DNA from: Lewinellaceae bacterium
GTDB taxonomy: Bacteria > Bacteroidota > Bacteroidia > Chitinophagales > Saprospiraceae
NCBI GenBank assembly: GCA_016712415.1
Contig: JADJRC010000016.1
Coordinates: forward strand, 62,001 to 126,000
Direction of reading: 5' to 3'
Length of the DNA stretch: 64,000 nucleotides
Part shown: positions 24,476-34,848 of the stretch, piece after piece
How the letters are laid out: every line of letters starts with the position of its first letter
How positions within the stretch are numbered: the stretch's first letter is position 1
Translations under genes and position numbers: made by a program
Notes under the pieces: model-generated
Database searches by the model: none
What the model was told of the DNA's origin: nothing
Seen by the model: the letters and a program-made list of their open reading frames with translations, nothing else

Positions 24476-27400
24476 TTAACGCTGCACCGCAAACTTCATC
24501 ACGCGCAGTCCCGCGTCGGAGACGATTTCCAACTGGTATATGCCGGACGGGAGCCTGCCGAGGTCGATTTGCTGCGCAAATGCACCGGCGTTCACCGTTC
24601 CGAAGTCGCCTTCGAGCATCAGTCGGCCGGCCACGTCGCGGATACCGTAGCGCAAGGCTTCCGATCCGCTGAGGTTGAACCGCACCAACAGGTTGTCGAC
24701 GGCCGGGTTCGGCGATATGCCGAAGTTGCCGAGGATATCGTCCAGTTCGTTGGTCTTCACGATCTCTTCAAGCGGATAGGTGTCGCCGTCGGTTTCGGCC
24801 ACCCAGGCCTGGAAGCCGGGCTGACCGGTGAGGTACCCCGATGCGAACACAGTGATCGCCTGACCAGTGAGGGTACTCAGGTCTGCATTGTACGTTTTCA
24901 CGATCGCGTTATTGTCGTCGGCTGGCGTCACCTGAATGGTATAGGCTGCCGGCGCGACGCTGACATAGTCGGCGAATTCGCCAAACGTTACATTGTCAAA
25001 CAGCACCGGTCCACCCTGCACCTGCACGTCTACATCCGGGGCATCAAGTGAACCGTGGAACAGCGAGGCTTCCACATTGGCGCTGTTGAACGCCCGTTCG
25101 CGGCCGTTTTCATTGATAAACAGTCCGAATCCGGGCGTGCCGCCCACCACACCTGCGGCCATGATGATATAGGTTTTGCCGGTTATCAACTGATCGACAG
25201 GCAGGGCGTAGATCGCATCGCCTACGGAGGTGCTGGTACCCGGGGCTACCGAGAGCGTGAACGGCGTCCGTGCCGGGAAAAGGCCGATACCGGTGGCTTC
25301 GTGGAACGCGAAATTGTCCAGTACCTGGACATCATCCAGGTATACGTCGACGGTCGGGCTGGGCGCATTGTGGATTACCTGCACCTTGGCAAAGGATGGC
25401 AACGGGAAGGTTGTACCGTCGGGCAACGCTACCCACAGGTCAAACTCCGGATCATCATCGATCAGTCCGGTGGCAAAAACAATACCCACCAGTCCGCCGA
25501 GTCCCGTGAAGTCGCCACCCCAGATGCCGACGGGCTGGTTCGGCAGGCCGCTCGGCGTCAGTTCAAGCAGGAGCACATCCGGATTGAGGCCCAGGTAACC
25601 GGTAAACTCGCCGTACTGGAGGTTTGCAACCAGTGGCGTGCTTCCGCCCAGCGGCGTAATGTCTACATCCGGAGCGCCGGGAGCGCCGTGCAGGATGGCG
25701 AGTTCCAGTTGCGTGTCGTCCAATGCCCGTTCGCGACCCATATCGTTCACGATCAGGTCGAAGCCGGGCGTTCCTCCCACAATACCGCTGGCTACCGCCA
25801 CATAGGTCTTGCGGTTGTCAAAAGTAACGGGGAAGGTGGCGATCACGTCGGCCGACGACTGGCTGCTGCCAGGCGCCACGCCCAGGTCGATCTGCACTTC
25901 TGCCGGTACGTAGAAGAAAGGTGTAGCAGTCCTGAACTCGAAATCGTCGATCAGGAGCAGGTCTCCGGCATACACATCGACCGTTGGCGACGGGCTGTTG
26001 TGTATGACCTGCACCCTTGCTACCGGGGTGTAGGGCAGCTCAACAACCGACCCGTCGGCAAACACCGCGAACAGGCCGTATGCCGGGTCGCCGCCGAGGA
26101 TACCGCTGGTAAACAGGCGCGCTGCCTTGCCTGCAAAGAGCGCAGGATCAATATAGTGCGTGCCCAGCAGGTCGGTCGTTCCCGTCTCGGTGATATCGAT
26201 AAAGTAATCGCCGTCGGCCAGGTCAATGTAGGGGGTGAATGTACCAAACGTAAGGTCGTCGTACAACGCACCGATAAGGCGTTCCGACAAATCGAGGTTG
26301 AGATCAAATGTGGTGAACAGACCGTGGAAGGCGCCCAGGGTGGTAAAGCCCGGAGCGGTCGTTTCCCGCGCCTGATCGTCGATGTACAGACTGAAAGGCT
26401 TGTCTGTGCTGCCGACCACACCTGCTGCCATGACCATGTAGGTATTGCCCGTGGCAAAATTGGCGGTGAAGGTGGCTATGGCATCGCCGGAAGAGGTGCT
26501 GTTGTCCGGCGCAATGCCGATCTCAATGTCGCGATCGGCGGGAATATCCACGAATGGCGTGGCCGTGCGGAATTCAAAATTGTCGAGCAGCAGTGTATTT
26601 CCCGCGTATACATCAACCGTGGGGGTGGGGGAGTTGTGCACCACCTGTACCCGTGTAGTGGGGGTAAGTGGAAACTCGATCACAGTGCCGTCGGCCAGCG
26701 CGGCAAAGAGCCCGAAGGCCGGCGCACCACCCAGCAGACCACTCGCAAATACATAGGCGGCGCCATCGGCCAATCCGCTCAGGTCGGCGCGATAGGTAGC
26801 CACCGGTGTCGTTGTGCCGTTGGCCCGTACGGCGAGGTCGTATATCACGGGGTCAAAACTCAGGTAGGGGGTAAACTGTCCGTACGGCAGGTTTTCCACG
26901 ACATTATCGGCGAGGAATACGGCATCGACATCCACGGCGGGTGCGTCGGGTGCGCCGTGCAGCACGGCAACATCCACCCGGCCGGGCACATTGGAGGTTT
27001 CCCGACCGTTCGTATTGGTGATCAGTGCAAACGGCGTGGTTGGGTCGCCCAAAATACCGGATGCCGTCACGATATATGTTTCACCTTCGGCAAAAGTGAC
27101 GGGGAAGGTTGCTATGGCATCTGCTACCGAACCACTGTTGCCGGGCGCTACCGCAATTGAAAGGGGCACATTGGCCAGAACATCAATAAATGGCGTGGCG
27201 GTGCGGAAGGTAAAATCGTCGAGCAGCAGGTCGCCGTTCACGTACACGTCGACGGTAGGCGACGGGCTGTTGTGGATGACCTGCAGGCGTGCCGAGGAAG
27301 GGTTGGCCACTTGGGGAAATTCGATAACGGTACCGTCAGCGAGCACGGCAAACAGTCCAAAACCCGGCATGCCGCCGACAATTCCGCTGGCAAACACGCG

Positions 27401-30400
27401 TGCAGCAGCGCCGGTCAGCCCGCTCAAATCAGCCTGATAGGTACCTACCACGGTATTCGTTCCGGCCAGTTTGACCTGTACCAGGTAACTGCCAGGATCT
27501 ACGGCAAGGTAGTTTGAAAAATCACCGTAGTTCAGGTTGCTGGCAATCGGTCCCGCGCCAAAAACGGATACATCAACTGCCGGTGCGCCCGGAGCGCCGT
27601 GGTGGGTGGAAAACTCCACTTTTGCAGGGTTCTGTGCCACACCGCGTGCCTCGTCTGCCAGCAGATTGAAGGCCGGGCTGCCACCGACCAGACCGGAAGC
27701 AAAGACCTGGTACAGTTTGCCAGTCTCGAAACTGACCGGGAAGGAAGCGATGGCGTCGGCTGCCGAGGCGCTGGTTTCAGGGGCTACATTGACGCTAAAC
27801 GTACGGTCTGCGGGAACTTCCACATAGGGCGACCCAGTGCGGAATACAAAGTTGTCGAGCAACAAGGTATTGCCGGCATATACATCTACCGTTGGTTCGG
27901 GCGCGTTGTGTACCACCTGGACGCGGGCGAGCGGGGTGATCGGCAACTCAGCGACCGTCCCGTCGGGGAATGCGGCAAAGAGGCCGAATGCCGGCGTGCT
28001 GCCCAAATAGCCGCTGGCGAAAACGGTTGCCGCTCCGCCGGCCAGCGCGCTCAGGTCAGCGCGATACGACGCCACGACGTTTGCCGAGCCGTTGGCGCGG
28101 ATCGCGAAATCGTACTTGTCCGGGTCGAGCGACAGGTAAGGCGTGAAAGCGCCGTAAGCGAGGTTGCTGACGACGTTGTCGGCGACAAACACAGCATCGA
28201 CGTCTACTGCCGGTGCGTCGGGCGCGCCGTGTACAACAGAAATATCCACTTTTGCAGCGCTGACGGCTTGTTCCAGTCCGTCGGTATTGACCACCAGGTC
28301 GAATGCCGGACTGCCGCCGGCCACCCCTACCGCCGTCACCACGTAGGTGAATTCCGGTTCAAGGGTGAGTTGGAAAGTCGCGAATGCATCTGCTGCGGAG
28401 CTGCTGTTTGCCGGTGCGACGGCTATTTCGTTTGCACCGCCGGAAATGTCGGTAAACGGTGTGGCAGTCCGGAACGCCAGATCGTTGGCAACCAGCGTGC
28501 CGTTGGCGTAAACGTCGACCGTCTGGTCGGGTGCGTTGTGTATGATCTGCACCCGTGCCGGGCCTTTTTGACGTGGAAACTCAATAACCGAACCATCGGC
28601 CAGCGCGGCGAACAGACCGAAATCAGGGGTGCCGCTAGCCAGTCCGCCGGCGAACACGCGTGCCGCTGCGCCATTGAGCCCGCTGAGATTGGCGATAAAC
28701 ACATCCGGCGCATCGGGTGAACCGGTGGGTTTGACTTCTATCTGATAGGTGGCGGGCGCCAGGCTGAAATACGGCGAAAATGCGCCGTAGGCGATATCGC
28801 TGATCACATTGCCGATACCGGCGATGCCTACTTCAACGGGCGGTGCGTCCGGCGAACCGTGGTGTACGTTAAATTCCACATTGTCGGGATCGATCGCTGT
28901 TTCCCGCGACTCATCGACGAAAAGGGCGAACGGTGTGCCTGCGTTTCCGACAATGCCGCCGGCAAACGCTGCATATACTTTGCCTGCCTGTGGGCTGACG
29001 GGGATCGTGGCGATCGCGTCAGCTACCGAAGCGCTGTTTCCCGGCGCAACTGCAATTTTGATACTGCGGTCGGCCGGCACATCGATGTAGGGCGTGGCGG
29101 TACGGAAGGCGAAGTTGTCGATCAGCAGGACGGAACCTGCGTACACGTCGACGGTCGGCGCCGGAGAGTTATGGATCACCTGAAGGCGCGCTGTCGGTGT
29201 GATGCCCAGGGGTAATATGGTTCCGTCGGTCAGTACCGCGAACAGTCCGAAATTGGGAGTGCCCGCGAGAAAGCCGCCGGCAAAGACCGTCACGGCCTTT
29301 CCTTTCTGCGTGCCGAGGTCGGCCCGGTAGGTATTCACAGCGTCGCCGGTACCGGCAACACGGACGGCAAAGTCGTTGATTTCCGGGTCAAGACCGAGAT
29401 AGCCGGGTCCAAAACTGCCGTAGGCGAGGTTGGTGATGGCGTTATTGGCGACAAAAATCGCGTCGATGTCGACCGCCGGTGCGTCGGGAGAGCCGTGAAA
29501 CACCGTGATGTCAACTTTGGCGGTGTCGGATGCGGCTTCGCGCGCATTGTCGTTGATAACCAGTTCGAAAGGGGCATTGGGGTCGCCGACGATGCCGTTG
29601 GCGACAATTACATAGGTGCTGCCGTTAAGCAGATCGGCTTTCACATTGACCAGGGTATCTTCTACCGAAATGCTGTTGTCGAGTGCGATACCGATATTGA
29701 CTCCTGTACCTGCAGGCACAAACACAAATGGCGAAGCTGTAAAATACTCGAAATCGTCGAGCAGCAAGGCGCCGTTGGCGTAAACGTCTACGATCGGATC
29801 AGGCGAATTATGGATGACCTGCACCCTGGCGACCGGCGTGAGGGGAAGTTCAATAACATCCCCGCTGGCCAGCGCGGCGAATAAACCGAAGCCTGGCGTT
29901 CCATTTCAGGAGTCCGCTGGCGAATACGCGCACTGCGCCGCCCGCCAGCGTCGTGAGGTCTGCCTTAAAGGTGCCGACAATGGCGTTGCCGCCCGCCGGT
30001 TTTACATCCAGGTAATATACGCCGGGGTCGACGCTGAGATAAGGCGTAAACGAGCCGTAGGCAAGGTTCGATACGATCTTGCCGCCGGTGCGGACCACCA
30101 CATCTACGGCAGGCGCATCCGGCGCGCCGTGCAGTACGTTGAGGTCTGTTTTTGTCGGGTCTGGAGAACCCTCGAGGGCATTGGCGTCGATGACCAGGGT
30201 GAAAGGCGTCACAGGGTCCCCCTCGATACCACAAGCCGTAACGGCGTATGTCGACCCGTTCTGAAGGGTCTGTGTTTCGGAGAAAAAGGCATCGGCAGCC
30301 GAAACGCTGCTCGCCGGTGCAACGGCGATCGTGAGCGATACACCGGCCGGGACATTGAGAAAAGGCGTGGCGGAACGGAAGGCAAAGTCATTCAAGGCAA

Positions 30401-30530
30401 GCACGCCGTTCAGGTAGACATCAACGGCCTGGTCGGGCGCGTTGTGGATGACCTGCAACCGTGCAAATTGCGCCTGAACGCCCGTTGCCAAAAGCAACAT
30501 CGCCACAAGGGTCGTGATTAAATTTTTCAT
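24476..30530 (-). CDS. Giant T9SS protein of nine tandem DUF4397 units (one frame change)
   Basis: About 2015 residues when read through one frame change at 29904-29906 (AAA on the coding strand with one base too many); 1782 codons are open downstream and 226 upstream. Signal peptide MKNLITTLVAMLLLATGVQAQ. The body repeats a unit of about 210 residues nine times: half A begins ARVQVIHNSPxPTVDVYA and half B begins VDVSVLHGAPDAPAVDVDA, each closing with a variant of FASGLLGGTPGFGLFAALADG. This is DUF4397, a beta-rich extracellular domain of unknown ligand. The C-terminus (FGISPNPAVDNLLVRF, RLMLEGD, LPSGIYQLEIV, KFAVQR) is a T9SS sorting domain. Such tandem arrays point to a long surface fibre or adhesin. 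Length and repeat similarity invite recombination. The opposite strand holds long open frames that are shadows. Confidence 0.88.
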
Positions 30531-30907
30531 GTGAAAAAGAAGATTGGTTTGTGAAATGGTTTTGAAATGTAATTGCCGCTCTTAACAGCCTTGTGTTGCC
30601 TGTGTTTAAGGTTTGGTCGATGAGGGTTAAACAAAACCCGATATCTGTCAAAAACGGACAAATGGCACGTAAGCCGGTGAACAACTTACCGGGCATTTAA
30701 AATGATTTTAATGTGATTTTTGGGGAAATGAAAGCCGGTTGCAGCCGTTTTAATTTTCCGGGAAACAGGCAAGTCGATTGGTTTGGCGTGTATAGTTTTA
30801 TCAAATCCCTTTGATACCGCCAACCTTATTCCCGCCCGAACCCGTCTAAGCACCATTAGAGCATGTGTACGCTCCAGGTGCAATTTTTTTTACTAAATTC
30901 CGATCAC
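30531..30907. other. Divergent intergenic region
   Basis: 377 bases between the DUF4397 and Kazal genes. A TACATTTC -7-like element (30564-30571, reverse strand) may serve the DUF4397 gene. No clear promoter was found for the Kazal gene, and no RNA gene was seen. Confidence 0.4.
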
Positions 30908-32917
30908 ATGAATTCAATGTTTCAAATCCCTGTCCGATTGTTTTTGCTGTTGTGTATGGCTGTGGCGACAAATGTTTCCGCCCAGAATAATTGTATTGAT
31001 TCCGCCCAGATCGACCCGAACGCCGTTTGCCTGGCAATATACGACCCTGTTTGCGGTTGCAACGGGGTTACGTATGGCAACGACTGTGAAGCCCAGTATT
31101 TTGGCGGTGTTACGTCGTGGACTTCCGGCGAGTGCGGCGCCTCCGATTGTGCCGCTCTTGTTGTAAAGTATTCCTGGTCGCCCATGCCCGACGGCCCACT
31201 AAACATCAACTTTTCCGATGAAAGCCAGATCAACAACGGCAGCCTGCTGAGCTGGAATTGGGATTTTGGCGACGGCGCCACATCCCAGGAAAAAAGTCCG
31301 CAACACTATTTCACAGAGCCCGGTGTTTACAAAGTCTGCCTGACGATAAAGGCCCAGACGAATACAGGCATGTCGTGTACCAAAACGTATTGCGAGATGA
31401 TTACCGTGAGTGGCGGCTGCCAATCCGGATGTTTTTACAACATCAGCCATACGCTGGACGGCGCCAAACTGCATGCCTCGCTTTTCCCGGTGACAGTACC
31501 GCCACCGTTTCCGTTTTTCTTTACCACCTGGTCGCTCGACAACGATCAGGTTACCGGCAACGGACCCGATTTTGTGTATCAGTTCAGCGAACCCGGACGC
31601 CATGTCTTGTGTGCGACGTATCCTACCGGCGATTTTGCTCCGCTGAACTGCACCGTGTGCAAAGCATTTGAGGTAACCGCTGCCTGTATCGACAGCAGCC
31701 AGATCGACCCCAATGTGCCCTGCCCCCTCGCCTTTATTCCGGTTTGCGGCTGCGACGGTGTGACCTACGACAATGCCTGTACGGCGGAAAACTACGGCGG
31801 CGTCACTTCCTGGGTGCCGGGCATTTGCGGCAGTGCGTGCAATAACCTGTACATCGACTTCGAAGGTCTTAACACAGGCGGTTCGCTGACCTACTTCAGT
31901 TTTTTCGATCGCTCGGCATTCCCGTCCGGCAGTATCAGCAGCTGGTATTGGGACTTTGGCAATGGCGAAACGTCCTTCGAGCAGAATCCGGCGATCAATT
32001 TTCAGACGCCGGGCGATTACACCGTTTGCCTGACTGTATCGGGACTTTCCGATGGCGGTATGCAGTGTGGTACAAGTATCTGTAAAACCATCCACGTGCC
32101 GGAAGTATCCTGCATCGATCAGGATCAGATCGATCCTTCGGTGTTGTGCCCCGCCGTTTATTCCCCGGTTTGCGGTTGTGATGGCGTGACCTATCCCAAC
32201 GAGTGTGTCGCGAAGTACTACCACGGCGTAACTTCCTGGACATCAGGCATCTGTCCGGATGCTTGCCTCAACCCGGCATGGGTAGACCCGCAGACACCCT
32301 GTCCGGAGATTTATGATCCCGTATGCGGTTGCGACAACGTCACGTACGACAATGCCTGTACGGCACAGGCCAATGGCATCACCGGATGGCGGGAAGGCAA
32401 GTGTTGCCCGGATGCGGCCTGCAAGGCTTATTTCAGCCTGGAAACAGGCCCCGGCAATACGGTTATCCTGAGCGATTCGTCGTACAGCGCCGAATCCTGG
32501 TACCTGGAATTTGGCGACGGGAGCAGCCATTCCGGCTATTTCGATTCGCTGACACACCAGTATACTGTGTCGGGCATCTACCAGATTTGCCTGACGATCA
32601 GCAATTTCGCCGGGTCGTGTTCGGATAAATTTTGCCGGGTGGTCGATTTCAGCGGCACGCCGGTGTTTGAACCCGGGAGCGGGGTGGCCGTATCTGTTTC
32701 CCCCAACCCTGCCATTGAAAGCGTTTGGGTACAGGTGGAGGGCGACCAACCCCGGCAGGTGTTGTTGATCGATATGTTTGGCAAGGTCGTGTTGCAGCAA
32801 AAGGTATCGTCCCCCGCGTTCCGGTTGCCACTTACGGGGCTGCCCGCGGGCCTGTACCTGCTGGCTGTGGAGACGGACCGGGGCAGGGTAGTGCGTAAGA
32901 TCGTTGTGGGACAGTAG
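30908..32917 (+). CDS. T9SS protein with four Kazal-type domains and PKD domains
   Basis: 669 residues from ATG 30908 (MNSMFQIPVRLFLLLCMAVA, signal peptide; an in-frame ATG at 30863 has no signal-like N-terminus). Four Cys-rich blocks follow the pattern IDP..C..IYDPVCGCDGVTYDN.C.A..YGGVTSW..GxC, the Kazal protease inhibitor fold with the VCGCDG.TY core. They are separated by three PKD-like domains (SWNWDFGDGATSQEKSPQ, SSWYWDFGNGETSFEQNP, WYLEFGDGSSHSGYFDS). The last 80 residues form a T9SS C-terminal domain (VSVSPNPAIESVWVQV, DMFGKVVLQQ, GLPAGLYLLAVE). It should be a surface or secreted protein that may inhibit serine proteases, though the inhibitory site residue cannot be judged. Confidence 0.88.
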   Translation: MNSMFQIPVRLFLLLCMAVATNVSAQNNCIDSAQIDPNAVCLAIYDPVCGCNGVTYGNDCEAQYFGGVTSWTSGECGASDCAALVVKYSWSPMPDGPLNINFSDESQINNGSLLSWNWDFGDGATSQEKSPQHYFTEPGVYKVCLTIKAQTNTGMSCTKTYCEMITVSGGCQSGCFYNISHTLDGAKLHASLFPVTVPPPFPFFFTTWSLDNDQVTGNGPDFVYQFSEPGRHVLCATYPTGDFAPLNCTVCKAFEVTAACIDSSQIDPNVPCPLAFIPVCGCDGVTYDNACTAENYGGVTSWVPGICGSACNNLYIDFEGLNTGGSLTYFSFFDRSAFPSGSISSWYWDFGNGETSFEQNPAINFQTPGDYTVCLTVSGLSDGGMQCGTSICKTIHVPEVSCIDQDQIDPSVLCPAVYSPVCGCDGVTYPNECVAKYYHGVTSWTSGICPDACLNPAWVDPQTPCPEIYDPVCGCDNVTYDNACTAQANGITGWREGKCCPDAACKAYFSLETGPGNTVILSDSSYSAESWYLEFGDGSSHSGYFDSLTHQYTVSGIYQICLTISNFAGSCSDKFCRVVDFSGTPVFEPGSGVAVSVSPNPAIESVWVQVEGDQPRQVLLIDMFGKVVLQQKVSSPAFRLPLTGLPAGLYLLAVETDRGRVVRKIVVGQ

Positions 32918-32941
32918 CGTAGACTTGTGTGTGGTTGGGGT

Positions 32942-33154
32942 TTCCCGCGGAGGAGGTTTCCCGCGGAGGAGGTTTCCCGCGGAGGAGGTTTCCCGCAGAT
33001 TTCCGCAGAAAAATCCCGCAGAAAAACGCAGATATAATTCGGTACAACTCAGCACTTATCCTGCGTGAGTTTTCTCCTTCTGCGTCAATCTGCGGGATTT
33101 TTCTGCGGAAATCTGCAGGAAACCCCTTCTGCGGAAATCTGCAGGAAACCCCTT
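32942..33154. repeat. CTGCGG-family repeat array 1
   Basis: Starts with four copies of a GGAGGAGGTTTCCCGC word, then CCCGCAGATTTCCGCAGAAAAAT, and after a spacer its mirror TCTGCGGGATTTTTCTGCGGAAA followed by GGAAACCCCTTCTGCGGAAATC repeats of about 26 bases. The whole forms a long imperfect palindrome. It abuts the first group II intron copy. Confidence 0.8.
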
Positions 33155-34728
33155 CTGCACGAAAGCTGCGTTAAATATACAACCTATGTGGATGCAAGAA
33201 CCACACGAGCCAAGAGCGTGAAGGAGGTGCGATTGATCTGGAGGAAACGAAAGATCAAGCCGCACTAACGCGAGTGATACGACTAGTTAGCCCCGTTACG
33301 CTGATGGTAGTGGTCAATCTGCCAGATTGGATGAAACCTGCTACTCCATTGGAAGCATCGGCAAAGAGCACAATGGGGACTACCCGGGGTAGTATAGTGT
33401 TGCGTGTTGCTCGGATGAACGTGGGAGGCCCTAACGATAGTCTGTCCAGGCGAGGGAATCGGAGATGCCCATAGTAGTGATGATCCCCGGAAAGGTAAAA
33501 AAAGGGAGTAGCGAAGGGGCATTGCTATGAATAAAACTTACAAAAATGGAAGACCAGTCAAAATTGAGAAATAAGTATCATCAGAAAGACGGAGCAGAAC
33601 AACAACTCGCCTTATTCAGCAAAGAAGGGAGAGATGAGTGATGCGGAAAGGGTATTTTCGTTACAATGTAAGTTATATCAAAGCCAAACAGGAGAAGCGG
33701 TATAGGTTTTATGAGCTAATGATAAGTTGTTCAAAACACATGCCGGGCGTCTGTCAAAGGGAAGCACACCGGGAAAGAGGGAGCAAACGTAACGGACGAA
33801 GCGCTACCGAACGCAAGCAGAAAGCCCGAAAGCGAACGGCGCTGGGGATACCAACGGTTAAAGACCGAAGACAGAGCGCATGTAAACTACTGAACCCATA
33901 TTTGAAGCGGATTTTGAAGAGAGTTCGTATGGTTTTATTCAGGGCCGGGAGCGATCAAGGGATATCTAAAAAGAAGGGAAGAGCGAGGTATTGATGCAGA
34001 TTTGAGTAAATACTTTGACATCCCCGATAAACTGCTGATAGGTTTAAAAGAGCGGATCAGTGATCGGAGGATATTGATCCATCAATGCTGGAAAGCGCCG
34101 ATATACGAAGATGGAGAGTTTAAAAAGAGGAACGCCACAGGGTGGAGTGATCTCTCCCTTACGGGCCAAACCTGAACTTATAGATCGGGAACCACCAGAG
34201 TATGTTTATCAAAAAGCAGATGACTTGGCAGACGGGACACAAATAAAGGCACCCAAGAGTCTGCTAAGTCAATGGGTCTAGCCGAACGTGGAAGCAAAAC
34301 GAGAGAGTTTTGACTTTTTAGGATCCCACCGGTACGACAAGGATTTAGGATAGTAACAAACGGTACTGGAACATCATCCCAAGTCGGAAATCGGAACAAA
34401 GATCCGAGACAAGATCAAACTATCTTGATGCACATGGTCACGCACCGGAGGGTGGCTTAACTACTTGGACACAAGGTGAGTTATCCAGCAGTAGCGGTTG
34501 GCACTACCGCAAGAGAAAATGACCGATACTATAACCGCAAGAGCCAAAGGAAGTGTAGGCTATATGGACAAAAGGCCTTTGAGGCGGTCGAAAAGTAGGA
34601 CTAATAGACCCGACGAAATACACTTCTGGCGGAGTTCGGTGAAAGCGATGAAGAAGTTCATAGGAAAGCCGGCGGGAAAACCGCACGGGATTGAGGGAGA
34701 AGCGGCAGCGCCGCTTCTCACTCTACCG
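33155..34728 (+). mobile_element. Group II intron copy 1, heavily disrupted
   Basis: Closely matches copy 2 but with many small deletions. It holds the intron RNA 5' part (33180-33540) and remnants of a reverse-transcriptase gene from ATG 33546 (MEDQSKLRNKYHQKD), including GTPQGGVIS around 34130-34160 and ADD at 34216-34225. A shortened domain V helix GCCGGCGGGAAAACCGCACGG lies at 34668-34688, and a 10-bp domain VI-like hairpin (GAGAAGCGGC/GCCGCTTCTC) lies near 34700. Boundaries are approximate. The reading frame is broken many times. Confidence 0.8.
33546..34480 (+). pseudogene. ltrA: Group II intron reverse transcriptase/maturase remnant (copy 1)
   Basis: No frame spans this interval, but patches in all three frames match a LtrA-like protein: EDQSKLRNKYHQKDG at the start, DADLSKYFD near 34000, LLIGLKERISDRRIL, GTPQGGVIS and a damaged YADD (only ADD remains). 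Deletions relative to copy 2 are scattered and rarely multiples of three. The family copies intron RNA into DNA and helps it splice. Broken as written; sequence error is a serious alternative explanation. Confidence 0.75.
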
Positions 34729-34848
34729 GGACCCCTTCTGCGGAAATCTGCGGAAACCCCTTCTGCGGAAATCTGCAGGAAACCCCTTCTGCGGAAATCT
34801 GCGAAACCCCTTCTGAAATCTGCGGGAAACCCCTTCTGCGGAAATCTG
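34729..34848. repeat. CTGCGG-family repeat array 2
   Basis: Five copies of about 24-26 bases of the form ACCCCTTCTGCGGAAATCTGC(A/G)GGAA, one shortened. It separates the two intron copies and supplies the 5' exon (TCTGCGGAAATCTG) directly before the second one. Confidence 0.85.

Noticed and set aside
25055..27160. A 701-codon open frame on the plus strand inside the DUF4397 gene
   Set aside because: It is antisense to the DUF4397 repeats, with no domain and the period of the repeat; the reverse-strand reading explains it completely.
31199..32224. A 341-codon frame opposite the Kazal protein
   Set aside because: Antisense shadow of high-GC coding sequence with no recognisable domain.
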